Assembly: GCA_032622095.1 (NCBI GenBank)
Contig: CP136068.1
Span: forward strand, 148,131,365 to 148,195,364
From: Siphonodentalium dalli
Taxonomy: Eukaryota > Mollusca > Scaphopoda > Gadilida > Siphonodentaliidae
DNA length: 64,000 nt
Direction: 5' to 3'
Shown here in pieces: positions 45,785-58,413 of the stretch. The notes under the pieces were generated by a model. That model saw only the letters and a list, made by a program, of their open reading frames with translations, was not told the DNA's origin and ran no database searches. Made by a program: the position numbers and the translations under genes. Each line of letters begins with the position of its first letter. Position 1 is the stretch's first letter.

Positions 45785-46243
45785 GCTCAGACGCTCCTAA
45801 ATTACTATATCTTTGGCTTCGGGAGTAAACAATATTTGATTCGAGTTGAGGAACCCACCCATCAAAGCTCAGAGTGATCATATATAGATTTTTGAAGTGT
45901 ATTATTTCTCGAGATATGTAAAAATATGTGGCCCAGAAAGACGTGGTCAAACGGAGGGACTCGGACAAAATTGCGGATGATGATGGATAACTCTAAAATC
46001 AAGTGGTAATACGGTCAAATTTCGTGATACTTTAGTAGTAATAATACGGTCATATTCTGTTGAACAAAATGTTGATAAATAAAAAGTTTTGGGAAATTTT
46101 ATACCATAGTTGACAGTGGTTAGCATTATTTTGATGCAATAAGTCGATTCTGATAACTAAAGCGTATTTTGAAGAAATGTTTTTTTGTTGTTGTTGTATC
46201 TTGATGGTGTGGGAACCGTCTGATCGGATTGAGTACCTTTAAT
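45785..46243. mobile_element. MITE family K, copy 4
   Basis: Left body from CAGACGCTCCTAAATTAC (extreme left end lost) to the right terminus GGATTGAGTACCTTTAAT. The middle contains an extra ~150 bp compared with 37961-38332. Confidence 0.7.
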
Positions 46244-46332
46244 AGTGGTTACGTCGCGTATACAGAACTTCGTAACTTAATTTATATCGCTGACCGGAAA
46301 TGTATTGAAATTTGCGTACAGTCTCCCTTTAA

Positions 46333-46700
46333 CCCTTTACCCAACAAACCGGCCAAAACCGGCCAAATAAAGCTTCAACAGCCTAAAATATCTTCGGTCT
46401 GTCTCAATAGAACCATACAAATATGGATATCATTGGAACCGGCTCCTTGACCACATTGTGATAGTTACAGTTATGCCCTGTGCCAATGCATTCTCTTATA
46501 TATGCGAGTCGACCATAGGTCGCCTCGCATATATAAGAGAATGCATTGGCCTAAAAAAAAATAATCTTACATTCTTTAACAATTTTATAATTTTTAATGT
46601 GTTAAGCCAATGCATTCTCTTATATATGCGAGGCGACCTATGGTCGACTCGCATATATAAGAGAATGCATTGGCACAGGGCCCTTCTGTTGGGTAAAGGG
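46333..46700 (-). mobile_element. TTAA-type (piggyBac-like) MITE, copy 3
   Basis: Inverted relative to copies 1 and 2. CCCTTTACCCAACAAACCGG ... CTGTTGGGTAAAGGG with TTAA on both sides (46329-46332 and 46701-46704). Two internal hairpins at 46480-46549 and 46609-46675. Confidence 0.85.
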
Positions 46701-46704
46701 TTAA

Positions 46705-47562
46705 AAACGCATTTGGTTATTTGATCTAACAGTTTAAGATCACCAAATCAACTTATCATTGACCTTTATGAGGGATATGAGTATTACACTGTGCCTAGAT
46801 GAGGCTGTGGCAGAGATAGGTACGACTTGTATAATGGTATTTCCTGACAGGTAATCGCATGGTGCACAGGCGAGCTGAGAAATTGCGACTGAGATAATAG
46901 AATTTCCTGATAGCAATCGCTTGGAGCAATGGAAAAATGATTCTACTTGTCAGAACCTTTTAATATTTATTTAGCTCCAAAATATTTGTGTAAATTACTT
47001 CAACAAAAAAGACAAGAAATGGATATACACATTTGTGATACATTGGAAGGCTATGTTATACACAGGCAGGCAAGTATTAATATCATGTATAATGTACTGC
47101 ATGTGCAGGGTACTCAATACATAAACATGGATCAATGCTATTTCCTTCTTGTTACTAGTGTCTTTATTTACACAGTCCATACTCTTAAAAAGAACATATA
47201 GAAACCCAAATTATCAAGCCATTAAGCCAATATTGGAATTTTGAATTACTCAAAACCAAATCGTATATAAATTTAGTTGGACATTTTATTAGACGAAATT
47301 CTATATAGTGTTATGGTCGTATCTCCCCAGTTGAAACCCCCTATAGCAACCTCCCTGTATGCAGGTAATAAAGAATACTCTTCGAAAGAGGGGTGCATGA
47401 GTATCTAAATATATCTAAGATGTCTGTCGATCTGTATGTCTGTCTGTTCGCTATAGAAATTAAGTGGGGCCCATCTAGAGGGCGCCAAAGCGGTCAAAAC
47501 AGGGATAATTTTTCACGAGGAAGAGAATGGTGCAAACTAAACATTTCAAATGGTGCGTTCAC
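46705..47562. other. Spacer
   Basis: No supported gene. Open frames at 46947-47201 show no domain. Confidence 0.4.
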
Positions 47563-47584
47563 ATGTACCTGCAAGAAAATATCT

Positions 47585-47632
47585 GCAAGAAAATATCAGG
47601 TACAATTGTACCCTGATATTTTCTTGCTGCAA
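47585..47632. repeat. Short near-perfect hairpin
   Basis: GCAAGAAAATATCAGGTACA pairs with TGTACCCTGATATTTTCTTGC with almost no loop. A partial arm recurs at 48517 (CCTGATATTTTCTTGC). Confidence 0.8.
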
Positions 47633-47639
47633 AGATTAA

Positions 47640-50600
47640 GACCGTGAGAACGCGGCGGTTTTGATGGCATTGATTGAGCTCAATCAGAACAGTATTAGTC
47701 GTGCTGGTTCAAGTGAATTGCGTCCGGTAAATAACCTATAGTCCATATTGGCAATTCATAATATTATGGCATTTCCAACTGTTGACGTGTATTACCTTAG
47801 AGTCGGCGAGATGAGGCACCCACCGACATGTAGCCACGTTGCTCTCATGCACAAAGACCTTGTATATAATGAGAAAATGTTCACCATGCAGCTGGAAATT
47901 TCATATCTGACACAATATTACACCAAAAATGGGTTGAAACTGTTCTGGTTGCCTGAATTTACAACCAGTAATGTATGTCGAATTTGTTGTTTTAGACCAA
48001 CATTTGAATCTCTTCCTACTTTTGGTCAAAATATTGGTTATAAATTTCCTCTAGGTCCCTCCCTCCCTGGTGTCCAGTCAAAATTCAAGTTAAAAAAACA
48101 CAAGGCATGTGAGGTACCAGGTCGAAAATTCAAAGGCGTGGGGAGGGGTGCAAATTGAATTATGTGATGTTAGGAGTTTGACCTGGTTCAAGGGGGGGGG
48201 TGCAGTTGAAAACCCCACATGGATTGACTGAAACCCTCTATAGATATACGCCTCTATATATCCATATAATACTTCAGCGATTCTGTCAACCCATCTAAAA
48301 TGGAATTACGAGGTCAGTTGTTGAAACAGACGATACTATTGATGGATCATAACTCGAGTGCGTGAACGGTTACAGCGAATCCTTTAGAGATTATTTTACG
48401 GATACCGATGACCACCAAATCAAGCTGAACACATATGCGACAACAAACCCGTTCACTGCCTCCATCGAATATTTTCCTGTATTATTTTTTTCATTGGTCA
48501 AGTAAGTCACATGGGGCATACCTGATATTTTCTTGCCCGTCATGTGTACGCGCCATAAAGCGACGCTGTCGGCGTCAGGGACAGAACAGAGAAGCAACAC
48601 AACCATTGATATTTGTGTCGCTGATTCCCACCAACCTTACATTTAATTATCTCCATAATACCCGGTGTCTAATGCTGCATTTTAAAGACGCCAAACGGCT
48701 CGGTTGGAATTAGGGATGGGGATAGAGGGGCACCACAATTGATAACAAAAATTGATTTTTGTCGCCGATTTTCACTAAACTTATATATAATTATATTCAT
48801 GGATAAACATTTTGCAATTATTAGCGCCATATCTCACCAGATCAAAGAGACGGTACATCATACAGTTTCAGTAAGAATAATTTTCACGCAGTCGACGTAA
48901 ACATCTCCGTAATAATTATAATATTACAGATGAATTTATATGATATACTGAGTCGAAATTTATGTCGACTGATTTTCACGCTGCTACCAAACCGGTTTAT
49001 TAGTAGACAATTGTGTTCAAATTACTTCAGTCGCCACTTTACAACTGGAATATGCCACCACGAAATGGACAATATTAGTTTTCAGTATGGTTTTGTTTGA
49101 AAATATCTTACCAAATACCACATGTAAACAATGTTGATCTAGTTTAGAATTTATTGAAGATAGTCTATGGTATACTCCTTTTTGTTTTGATAAATTGCCA
49201 TGCATTCCTGTGATAAAAGCGAAATATAGCTTGTTAACAATTTGTTCTAGGTCAAATGTCAGAATGGGCATCGTATCATCATCATATGTATGGAAACGGG
49301 CTAATATTTGGCATTGATACAAACAGTAGAACTCTTCAGCCAACTTCGTAAGTTCGTATGTATATTTACCAACCGATAAACAATACATTTCATAATAAAT
49401 ATGTTTGTAACACTCTAACCCGGGTTAACGCTGGGGAAAAATTGATAGCCTACATCTATATTTGCGAATTCTGCCTGCCTGTCTGTCCGCTATAGCCATT
49501 AACGGGGGTCCATCTGGATATTTCAAACGGGTCTAATAGGGGTAACTTTTTATGAGGACGACAATGGAGCATGCTAAAATGGCAACACAATTGATGACAT
49601 TTTTTTACTTCGATTTCAATAAAACTTATACATGTAGATAACTATTCCCACATTGTGAGGAGTCTAATGGTGTGGTTTAAGGGTGCCAAAATCAATAGCC
49701 CCCATATTGACATAATGAGTCGAAGTATGGAGCTTTAAATACACTACCTGCCTATAGAACAGTTAGATATTTGGAACCTTAAATTTGCGCCCAATGTACG
49801 TAAAACCACAAATACATGTTTTGTTTGCGGGGAAACTGGTATATGCTCAATTTCTCAAAAGATACAATTGCAATGTCTGACACGGATAAAATAAAACATC
49901 TTTAATTGAATATTTTAGTATTTTGGCAGCCATTTGCAAAACTATTTTTTTTTTAGGAAAAATTACCATAAAGCTACATAAAATATGCAAAGATGAATCA
50001 GTAATGAGTATTTATTTCTGCTAGATTATTGAGAACGTGGTTGAATAATATTTATGCTGCTTTATGTTGTTTTGGTCCTTGACCATATAGAAAAAAGGTT
50101 CTGCAAATGCTGCCAAAAAATACTAAAATATGCAATGAAAAATGTTTTATTTATTTTCTCGCAAACAGTAATGATTTCAGATGGTAGTATGAGCGCATAT
50201 CCTAGTTGGGTTCATAGTCTAGATAATGCTTTTTTTTCTTTTGAAAATATTTGACTGTCAAAATATCTATTGACCTACATGAAAAAATGGTTGTTTTTAT
50301 TTTTTTAAACCCTCTTTTTATTCATAATTCGAACATATCTCTCATAATGTGAGTGTAAACTGCGATGTTTTGAAAATTAACGAATGGGTTGCCTCCTTAT
50401 TATCTAATAGACTTTCGTCTGCTTTTGTTCTATCTTTCCTTATCATACAATGGTTTACGTCGTCGTGGTGACATTTCGGGTTTCAGTGTGAATGCTCTAT
50501 TAATTACACTTTGGGCACACAACCCTGTTTCTCTTGAAAATAGTTTTCCGTTGACACCCTTCAGATGATTCATTTGTTTTCCTTCACATAAATAACCTGC

Positions 50601-50680
50601 GATCGTTTACGTCGTAGCTTGGGCATCGTAATTCTAAATTCTAATATCACGTTATGTGCCCGTATTTATTCATCCATATT
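47640..50680. other. Gene-poor AT-rich region
   Basis: Diverged duplicates of a CTGTCTGTCCGCTATAG block occur at about 47440 and 49480. A minus-strand ATG frame of 123 codons (49388-49017) has even codon use but no known domain. Confidence 0.4.
49017..49388 (-). CDS. Hypothetical ORF, 123 codons
   Basis: Starts at a real ATG, and composition (acidic HTYDDDTMPILTFDLEQ segment, mixed hydrophobics) looks more protein-like than most frames here. No signal peptide, domain, paralogue or splice context seen; may be part of a decayed element. Confidence 0.2.
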   Translation of the reverse strand: MYCLSVGKYTYELTKLAEEFYCLYQCQILARFHTYDDDTMPILTFDLEQIVNKLYFAFITGMHGNLSKQKGVYHRLSSINSKLDQHCLHVVFGKIFSNKTILKTNIVHFVVAYSSCKVATEVI

Positions 50681-50684
50681 ATAA

Positions 50685-50824
50685 GTTACAGGGCGAGTTG
50701 TTGCCGGATACGGTGTCATATGAGGCGAAGTGAGATTAATATCGGGCGAGGCGCTAGCCGAGCCCGATATTAATCTCGCTGAGCCTCATATGTCACCGTA
50801 GCCGGCAACAACGAGCCCTGTAAC
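50685..50824. repeat. Palindromic MITE P (copy 2, near-perfect)
   Basis: 140-bp hairpin from GTTACAGGGCGAGTTGTTGC to CAACAACGAGCCCTGTAAC, with inner arms GAGATTAATATCGGGC / GCCCGATATTAATCTC and a ~14-bp loop. Confidence 0.9.
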
Positions 50825-51828
50825 GATTTTATCATTTCATCCACATATCATGTTTTCCGTGTGAGAATTTGTATTACTTATACGAAGTTCATTACCTGCC
50901 AGTAAGTAAATTTGTTGTCTATGGCTATTAACTTATGTAACGTCACAGTGACGCGCCATGGGCGTTGAACGTCAACGCATTGAGTCAATGGCTAATCACC
51001 AGAAGCAGGACAAAAAACTTGAGTTTGATAGTTAATTTATGAGTGTTTAGAATTTCTCAAATATATCACATGCAGGTTTTTGGTATATGGTACTATGTCT
51101 TTAAATTAACAGAACTTGATATCCGACAGATATCCCTTTTCTTGGCGCCAAAATACACCGAAAATATACCCGAGGCGGCAGAGTTCCATGAAAAACAAAA
51201 TGGCGGACATCGACCCCACATGGGAACCCTGAGGGGGGATATGGATTCCATATGGGACGGGCTACAAAGATGACGACCCGATGTCTCCTGATATGCCTCT
51301 ACCAACGGAGCGTCCTCATTGGTCGATCCAACCAGGTGACATGATAAATTTATATATCCTGACTAATCTACCCTCACATACATTTGAATATATATATACC
51401 TATGTACAACAATCACCACATATATATTCTACATAGACGCCGATATTCACCAATACCTTGATTTCAAATCATGTCATCCATCACACACGAAACAGAATAT
51501 ACCGTAATGTCTTACTAGACGAATATGCACCATTGTCGATGACACGGTACGAATGGATGTTCGACTTGATGAACTGTCAGCCCTCCAAAGAAAAGCATTA
51601 CCCCGACAAACTCATCAAAATCGGAATTCGGAAGCGAAGAAAATTCCTGTTGAAAAGTTGAGAACTGACAGTAAACCATGAATAGATCCTCTTCGTCGTG
51701 ATTCACAACACTAGAAATCCTAACATCGTAAAAGCGGCACGAAAATTCACAAATCACAAAAATGAAAGAACTTTTCAGAACAGAAAACGTCTTTCAAAGC
51801 AAAGGGCAGCTCCGCACCTCAAGAACAT
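50825..51828. other. Spacer before BEL/Pao remnant
   Basis: No gene recognised. A frame at 51458-51661 (basic C-terminus) may be a chance ORF. Confidence 0.35.
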
Positions 51829-52752
51829 TGTCGTGGATATTTGTGTGTACTCGTTTGCGACGTATTTTGGTACTGTGACGTCATATGGATAGGTGTGGTT
51901 ACGGTGAAGTAAAATGGCTACCTACACATAGCATAGTCTTTATTGTCTCTATTTCCGAGACATAATTTGGTCCCTAAAACACTGGTAATTACATAATAAA
52001 AGTGAATTGTTTTAAAGAAGAGGGGACGTTTACCATCTGGATTGTTTTGAGAAAGACCATCTTTCGGTAAGTCGTTGCTTCATTTGAAAGATGGCTGGCG
52101 TTCAAGTGGAATGTGAACAGATTCGAGATACAGGGCAAAAAAGGCTGCTGGTGTTGTCTCAGCCGAAAGAGTCACAAGTGGAATCGATGGACGAATGAAT
52201 ATCTTCTATCTTTACGGGAGCACTACACAATAAGAGTAAGAATGGACACAGTTTCGTGCGGGTCGGTGATGTCGTCCAGATTCATGACGATTGTCCTAGA
52301 CTGACATGAAAATTGGGATTGATAACAGAACTTCACACTGGGAAGGATGGACTTGTGCAATATGTAACTTTGAAAACAAAATACGGAATTACCAACAGGG
52401 CTATCGCAAAGTTATACCCACTAGAGGTTAATTGCGATGAATATATTACACGTGATCTCGAGAATTCGGTCAGAGTTCATGCAAGGAGCAATAGTGTTCG
52501 AACTGAACGAGTTGCGGCAGCTGCATCGAAGAAGAGAATAATGACATATTATTCCGAAGACACGGATGATGAACTATAGAAATGTTGCTAGAACTCAATA
52601 TACCCCCCCCCCCCCCGGAGAATGTCGTGGATATTTGTGTGTACTCGTTTGCGACGTATTTTGGTACTGTGACGTCATATGGATATGTGTGGTTACGGTG
52701 AAGTAAAATGGTTACCTACACATAGCATAGTCTTTAATGTCTCTATTTTCGT
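51829..52752 (+). mobile_element. Internally deleted BEL/Pao LTR retrotransposon
   Basis: Direct repeats 51829-51960 and 52623-52752, both starting TGTCGTGGATATTTGTG, are remnants of two LTRs. The 5' copy continues to an AATAAA near 51999; the 3' copy is truncated. Between them a short leader ORF (ATG at 52091) is joined directly to the end of pol. Old and defective. Confidence 0.65.
52170..52579 (+). pseudogene. BEL/Pao pol C-terminus (DUF5641-like)
   Basis: WTNEYLLSLREHY, then after a frameshift HSFVRVGDVVQIHDD, TGKDGLVQ and NRAIAKLYPLEV follow the order of the domain behind the integrase in BEL/Pao elements. The expected Trp after PRLT is a TGA stop. Non-functional. Confidence 0.8.
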
Positions 52753-52837
52753 GACACCATCAGCAGCGCCACCAACCCAAAAAGCGAGATCGAGCCCGCT
52801 GCCCCAGATCGGTTCGAAGTGCAACTGGAAGCGCCAC

Positions 52838-52970
52838 TCACACAGACTCCACACCACAGGTCCCTGGCACAATATACCCCCACCACACAAAGACATATAT
52901 AAGTCCTATATATACGTCTTTGTGTGGTCGGGTCTATTGTGCCATGGACCTGTGCTCCACACATGCACAG
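52838..52970. repeat. Imperfect palindrome
   Basis: CAGGTCCCTGGCACAATATA ... ATTGTGCCATGGACCTG with inner CACACAAAGACATATATA / TATATACGTCTTTGTGTG. Confidence 0.8.
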
Positions 52971-53136
52971 TTAGGAGGGGGACTATTCCCTCACCGTCCC
53001 GAAGACACCATGGTATACCAAGAACCGGAGATAAAGAAATTTAAGGACGACCATGTGAACGTGTTGCATAGGAATTAATCAACCTGTTCTCCTGAAAATA
53101 AATTCACATTGATCTTATTTCAAATACACAAATAAG

Positions 53137-53530
53137 CCCATATCGGAATTATTTGAATCTGAACCCATGCCATTTGCACGAGAATATGTTGAATTAATAC
53201 ATCAGTTATTTGATGATGCACTTTGGCTGCATGATGTCCAATGACAACAACAGCATGCATACAGTCCAATTGATATCATTATTAATATCATTATTGGTCC
53301 CACCAGTACATTGGACCTAACTATTCACATCGGTTCATATTGGACTTATTCTGAAATAACCCATATAGTGGCTCGGACCACATTGGAAACACATCATAAA
53401 GAGCGTACATCTGGTAAGTCGATTTAGGTTCATATGGAGCGTAATTCAGATTAAAATAATTCCGAATGTACATCTATTTGTGACAATACTGTAATTGGTC
53501 CTGAGCTCTTCGACATTTAAAAATGAATCT
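53137..53530 (+). repeat. Dispersed repeat A, copy 2
   Basis: Counterpart of 2064-2475 without the MITE. Confidence 0.7.
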
Positions 53531-53859
53531 TAAGGGCTAGATTGAGTCTAAAAAAAAATTAAATTTATTTTGGCCGTTAATTAGAATAACCAAATTGCGA
53601 TTTACACAATTCAACATCAAGTGCAATCCATATCAATCCGTACATATCAACAATACACATGTATACACATAACACAACACAATTAATAAGAATTACACTT
53701 ACTTCTTATACAGCCAAGCCGCCAGGCCCCCAAAACCGACTCAGATCTGTTTCCAAGGATATGGGCATTATTAGAACCCAAAATGATAGTAAAATGTAGA
53801 GAGCTGTCACAAATAGGAACAGTCTACTCTGGAAAACAAATACATGAATTAGATTTAGA

Positions 53860-54410
53860 GGCGCTTGACGACATTGATAAAGAAGTTCTTTAGTACCCTC
53901 GATCCCTCATCATTTAAATGTACCCCCCCCCCCATCGTACATCCTTCTCAAAGGGCAACCATTATGGAAGTCCATGAATGCTCTGTAGGTACGAATGAAT
54001 TGCACACCTTTGAAAACACAAACTTTACGAATTACCCGATTGCAAGCCACAACATGCTCTTGTGAACGACAAAAATCAACCGGTCGAGGCAATATGGCCG
54101 AAAAGGTAATGCTACAGTTAGAATATTTCTTGATTTTTGCTATCAAACCGGTGGCAGCTGCCTCCATTTCCTTTACAGCATATCACCAGATGTCATTAGT
54201 CCCAATATGTATAATAAGGTAATCACAGTTCAAATCCACTTCCCTTTTTTCAATCATACTCGAAATCCGACCAAATGTCGCTCCCGAAATACACTGGACG
54301 TCTGTCCAATGAATACCAGAAATTTCCTTCACGATGGAATCCCCCACAACTTTTACCAGCTTAGGAGAACACTTTCCTGTAATCAAAGTGTTTCAACGTT
54401 TCAAACAATT
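53860..54410 (-). pseudogene. SGNH hydrolase-like domain of Ngaro-like element
   Basis: Blocks VVGDSIVK (catalytic Ser), SGATFGRI, HIGTND and a terminal DG..HLNDEG (Asp/His) are in order. One in-frame TGA follows GTNDIW, and an 11-base G-run at 53923-53933 shifts the frame exactly in the DG..H block. Role in the element is unknown; hydrolase or esterase activity is the family expectation. Confidence 0.7.
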
Positions 54411-54510
54411 ATATAATAATGATACATAAACGTCAATATGTACAAATTATGACAAAATATTCATAATACCCCAGATTCTATAGAATCTTAATCCTTGTCC
54501 CTACATGTAT

Positions 54511-55450
54511 TCAAGGCAGAGTGGATCGTTGTGCGTCAAAATTCATAATACCATTTCTGAACACTTCTCCAATCTTGCGCCGATCTTGTTGAGAAATCTC
54601 AAGATATGTCATATAGCAATCACTCTTCCAGTCCCCATGAATTTTTATCAACTCCAAAAACTTCACACTGAAAAGCGAAAGTGCAACCCCCCCCCCCTTC
54701 TGAAACTATGGGACGAAAACAAGGTTGGATCCAGACCAATAAGAGCTACCCTAGACCTTAGGAATTTTTGGAACTTCTGATATGTAAGTGGTTTATTATT
54801 TACCATGAAAGCCGCTGAAGAATCATTTGCCGGATTTAAATGTATCATATTCTTATAGGCGAGAACCGGACAGAGGGGCGATGACTCAATTGCTACTAAC
54901 GGAATTACTAACTTCCGTGTTCCAAACTGATTAGTTTTACTCCACGAAAAGGTTACATGAAGTATATCTGACGATATTGAAAGATCTTTTCTACAAAGCT
55001 GTTTGTTTCCGTCAAATTTCGAAACACTGACCGGTAAGAAATTGGATTTACGTCCAAATGTGAAAAAAACATCAGAATGAACAAACACCATGCAGTAAGT
55101 TGCCTGTGCCGGATTTGTGAAATTTATTGTATTAAAAATCTTCTTTAATATGTCAATAGTTATCGGGGCAGCTCTACGAACCTCTCTAGGTTTTAACCTT
55201 CGGAGACCTCGACAAACTAATCCCACATGATATATATCTGTTGGAAATTTGTGATTAGTAAAGAGATGCAAGGTTTTCACACCAGCTAAATAATTCCGAA
55301 TGGATTCTGTTGATTGAAAAGAATGACTTAGAAACTGTGCGTACAAACACAAATTATCCGCTTCAGCTGGTAAGGCTCGAAGCTAAAAAAAACTCACAAA
55401 ACAAAAGATACGATTCAAACTGTAGTCTGAGATTTTTCAACGGCAAAGGC
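54511..55450 (-). pseudogene. Tyrosine recombinase of Ngaro-like element
   Basis: Core motifs: GRKSNFLP (first Arg region), HSFRRGG (His-x-x-Arg) and GDWKSDCYMTYL (Tyr). An 11-base G-run at 54687-54697 breaks the frame right after RRGG. The N-terminal part (ALPAEADNLCLYAQFL, STESIRNYLAG) is preceded by several stops. The enzyme would have inserted circular DNA copies of the element. Confidence 0.8.
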
Positions 55451-55510
55451 TGCCTTTGTTGAGTGTGAAACTTCCTTCTTGAGATATTTCAATTCATCTG
55501 AAATTGAAAA

Positions 55511-55840
55511 TTAATGCACGATCCTCTCTACCAAGAATGTAAAAATGAAAATTGTTCTTGCGAGACAAGAACACGTCTCATTCGTTTTGGGGTCATACAT
55601 TCGGAAAAACTCCGCCGATGATTTCGGTAACCACCTAGACAAACAATCTGAAGCTCTATTATTTCGCCCACTAATGTGTACTGCTCTTATTTGAAATTCA
55701 CCACAGGCTGCTATGAATAGAATTTCTCTCAAACATTTCTGTAGGAATTTGTCACGCGTCTTTCCCGAATTTACAACTGTCACTGAAACCAAATTATCAC
55801 AGTGAACTAATAATTTCTGCCCTCTAAACTTTTCACCCAA
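55511..55840 (-). pseudogene. RNase H part of Ngaro-like element
   Basis: KLLVHCDNLVSV, ISGRNNRASDCLSRW are typical of the RNase H in this retrotransposon group. It is one frame off from the RT ORF; the shift lies near 55830. Confidence 0.75.
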
Positions 55841-57189
55841 ATTTTAAGGCAAACTGTCAAAAGCTCAAGGCAATTAATGTTCAACAACTGTTTACGTATG
55901 TTATCGGGAAAGACCTCGTGCATGTATTCCCCCAAACACACTCCTCCACATCCAGTAAGTGTGGAGTCGCATGATAGAGTCCCATCCGGGGCTGTCCGTT
56001 CTTCCACATCCATCATGGAAGCGCCATTATATTTAAACATAAAGTTTGACCACCAATTGAAATCGTTCCTGATATAATTTGGAATTTCATGTTTCACTTC
56101 TCGATCTAAGGACATAGTTCTGAGCCAACACAGTAATCGTGAAACAAATATCCTACCTGGTTTAACACAAGAGGCTATACAATGCAACTTTCCTAGTATT
56201 GATTCCAGTTCTCTACGAGTGGCAATTCGCCTCTTAATCCAATCTTGCAAATTACCAGCTATTTCTAACAACTTACTTTGTGTAATTGACAATGTTAAAT
56301 TATCTTTGTCAAACAAAATCCCAAGAAAAGTCATTTGTGTACAGGGTGGGCATGCTTTACTTTCAGATTCTTCAAGACCACATTGTTTTAACACTTCTCG
56401 CAAACATTCAAAACCAGCATTTGCCAAATCCGGAGTAGATGCCCCTGCGAGATCATCGAGATAATTAACAATGGCAAATTGTTTATTTTCCATGATGAAG
56501 GTGACAGAGTTGGTTACCCGTTGACATATGTATGCCGCTGACCGAAGTCCCATGCTTAAAACCAGATCAAAGTAAACCTGACCGTCCCACTTGAAACCCA
56601 GTAAATCAATGTCACCTGGGTCTATGCGAAAAAGACGGTATGCTTTACGAAGATCTCGTTTATATAATAAAGAGTGAATACCATTGTTTTTCACGAGAAC
56701 AACTAAACTATCAATTGAAGGATATGTTACATGTATTTGTTCATCTAAATATGAATCTTTCGGAATTCGGCTATTAACTGAAGTGCCCTCGGGGAGACTT
56801 AAATCCATAATTATGCGTCTCTCCGTAAAATCCTTCTTCTCCACTGTATTCAAAGGTGATAAAAACATCGATTTGAAGTGACACATTTTAAAAGGACCCA
56901 AAATTCTATTTAATGACAATTCTTTCTTTATATATTCAGAAACTTCTACTCGAAAATCTGTTGCACCTTTGTGATTGCGAACTTTCGCGTTCGCACCATG
57001 CTCTCCGATATAACCAATGGGAAATCCATATTCCAACAAATCACATAATTGCTTATCATGATAGTCATACTCTGAAAACATCTGTCTAAAGTAAACAATG
57101 TTCAAATTTGAAGGTATTGAAATTTTACACTTCAAATGATTGGGAGCACCAGACGCTCTTATCAATAAATGAGTCTCAACAATGTCCAA
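55807..57189 (-). pseudogene. Reverse transcriptase of Ngaro-like element
   Basis: ~460 codons intact. RT motifs: RRIIMDLS, KRDLRKAYR, FDLVLSMGLRSA, NYLDDLAGAS (catalytic YxDD), FLGILFD; the RNase H start (CDSTLTGCGG, NINCLELL) is at its end. There is no ATG at the 5' boundary, so translation probably depended on frameshifting from gag. Confidence 0.85.
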
Positions 57190-57200
57190 CTGTGTGCAGT

Positions 57201-58413
57201 TTAAACTAACCCGATTTGGTTCAGTTTTCTCATTAAGTCACAAAACATAGCCGCGCTGTCCAGAATTCCCAAAATGCGGACAAGCGCTTGAACTTTCAGC
57301 ATGTTCGATCTTATATTTGTCCTACAAGCTGCACAAATGTGATTTACTAATCTAGATACTCCATTTATTACCTTTGTGTATGTGAACACTTCTGACGCTG
57401 ATAATCAGAACAAAACCAGGTTTTTAAACTGCCAGTGGGTAGTGATTGTCCTGTCGAAGACTGTTTGACTCTTAATTTATTTTTGACATGAGCCGCTAAC
57501 AAAGGAGTTTCCAAAAAATCTGGTATCATCACGCCAGGTATTCTGATTGTGCTCTATGCGTCTAATGAAGGCCGCATAATAGTTCAAAAGCGCCTTCCAT
57601 GCACTCATAAATTTCATACATATAGGCAATTTTGTTCAACAAATTTATTCTGCCAGTTTTTTCCACTGGTGTAATTAACGTGCTTTTAATCATTTCGGTT
57701 TCGCCAGCTACAAACTGATTGAAAGACAGATCATCAAATTTAATGTCTTTGGAAGCAAATTCTAGTTGCAACATTGCTTGGGGGCATAACTGTGGATTTT
57801 TTACCTTATCCTTTTGTTTAGCGGACAACCCTGAGGAAATTTTCTTTCCCAAACAAGACAAAATTTTGGAATCAATTTGTGAATCAGAATTTTCAGAGTC
57901 AGACGAACCTTCGGATTCGGAAGAAGAATAACTATTACTATCCAACTTCAAATGCAACTATTTCATTTGATTCCGAACCTTTTTGCGGAGATACTTATTC
58001 TGTCTAAGATCATTCATATTTAAGTCATAATTGTCAAGGTCTTTTATATTTGACGACTTCTTAGAATGTTTACGATTTTGGAATGTTTTACCTGTACACG
58101 ATCCGCTTCTCCGAATTTCCTGCAGTTCCCGAATTTCGTCGTTGAGCTGCTTTTGTAGCTGTTGCTTCTTGCTCGCCTTCTGAGCTTCGGCTTTTTTGCG
58201 TCGCACTTCCGCAATCCTCTCCTTCATTGCAGCATCGTCAGAACTCTGCAGTTTCGGTATTTGACTATTTACGTCACTACAAGCCATGCTATCTGCATTT
58301 GCATGAGAATCGTAGTAAGAATTCATTATATCAGGCTCTGTTTTACCACGACTATTCAAGAGTGCATAAACTATTTTTTCCCAACTCCTCAAATTTGGTT
58401 TCTTATTCGCCAT
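57201..58413 (-). pseudogene. Gag-like ORF of Ngaro-like element
   Basis: ATG at 58413 (MANKKPNLRSW...). A lysine/glutamine-rich coiled-coil segment (RKKAEAQKASKKQQLQ), one in-frame TAG at 57960-57958, then an acidic Ser-rich segment, and a C-terminal part broken by frameshifts that ends LRILGILDSAAMFCDLM-like at 57201-57389. Assigned by position more than by similarity. Confidence 0.55.

Noticed and set aside
47748-48158. 136-codon plus-strand frame
   Set aside because: No signal peptide, domain or splice logic; low-complexity basic end.
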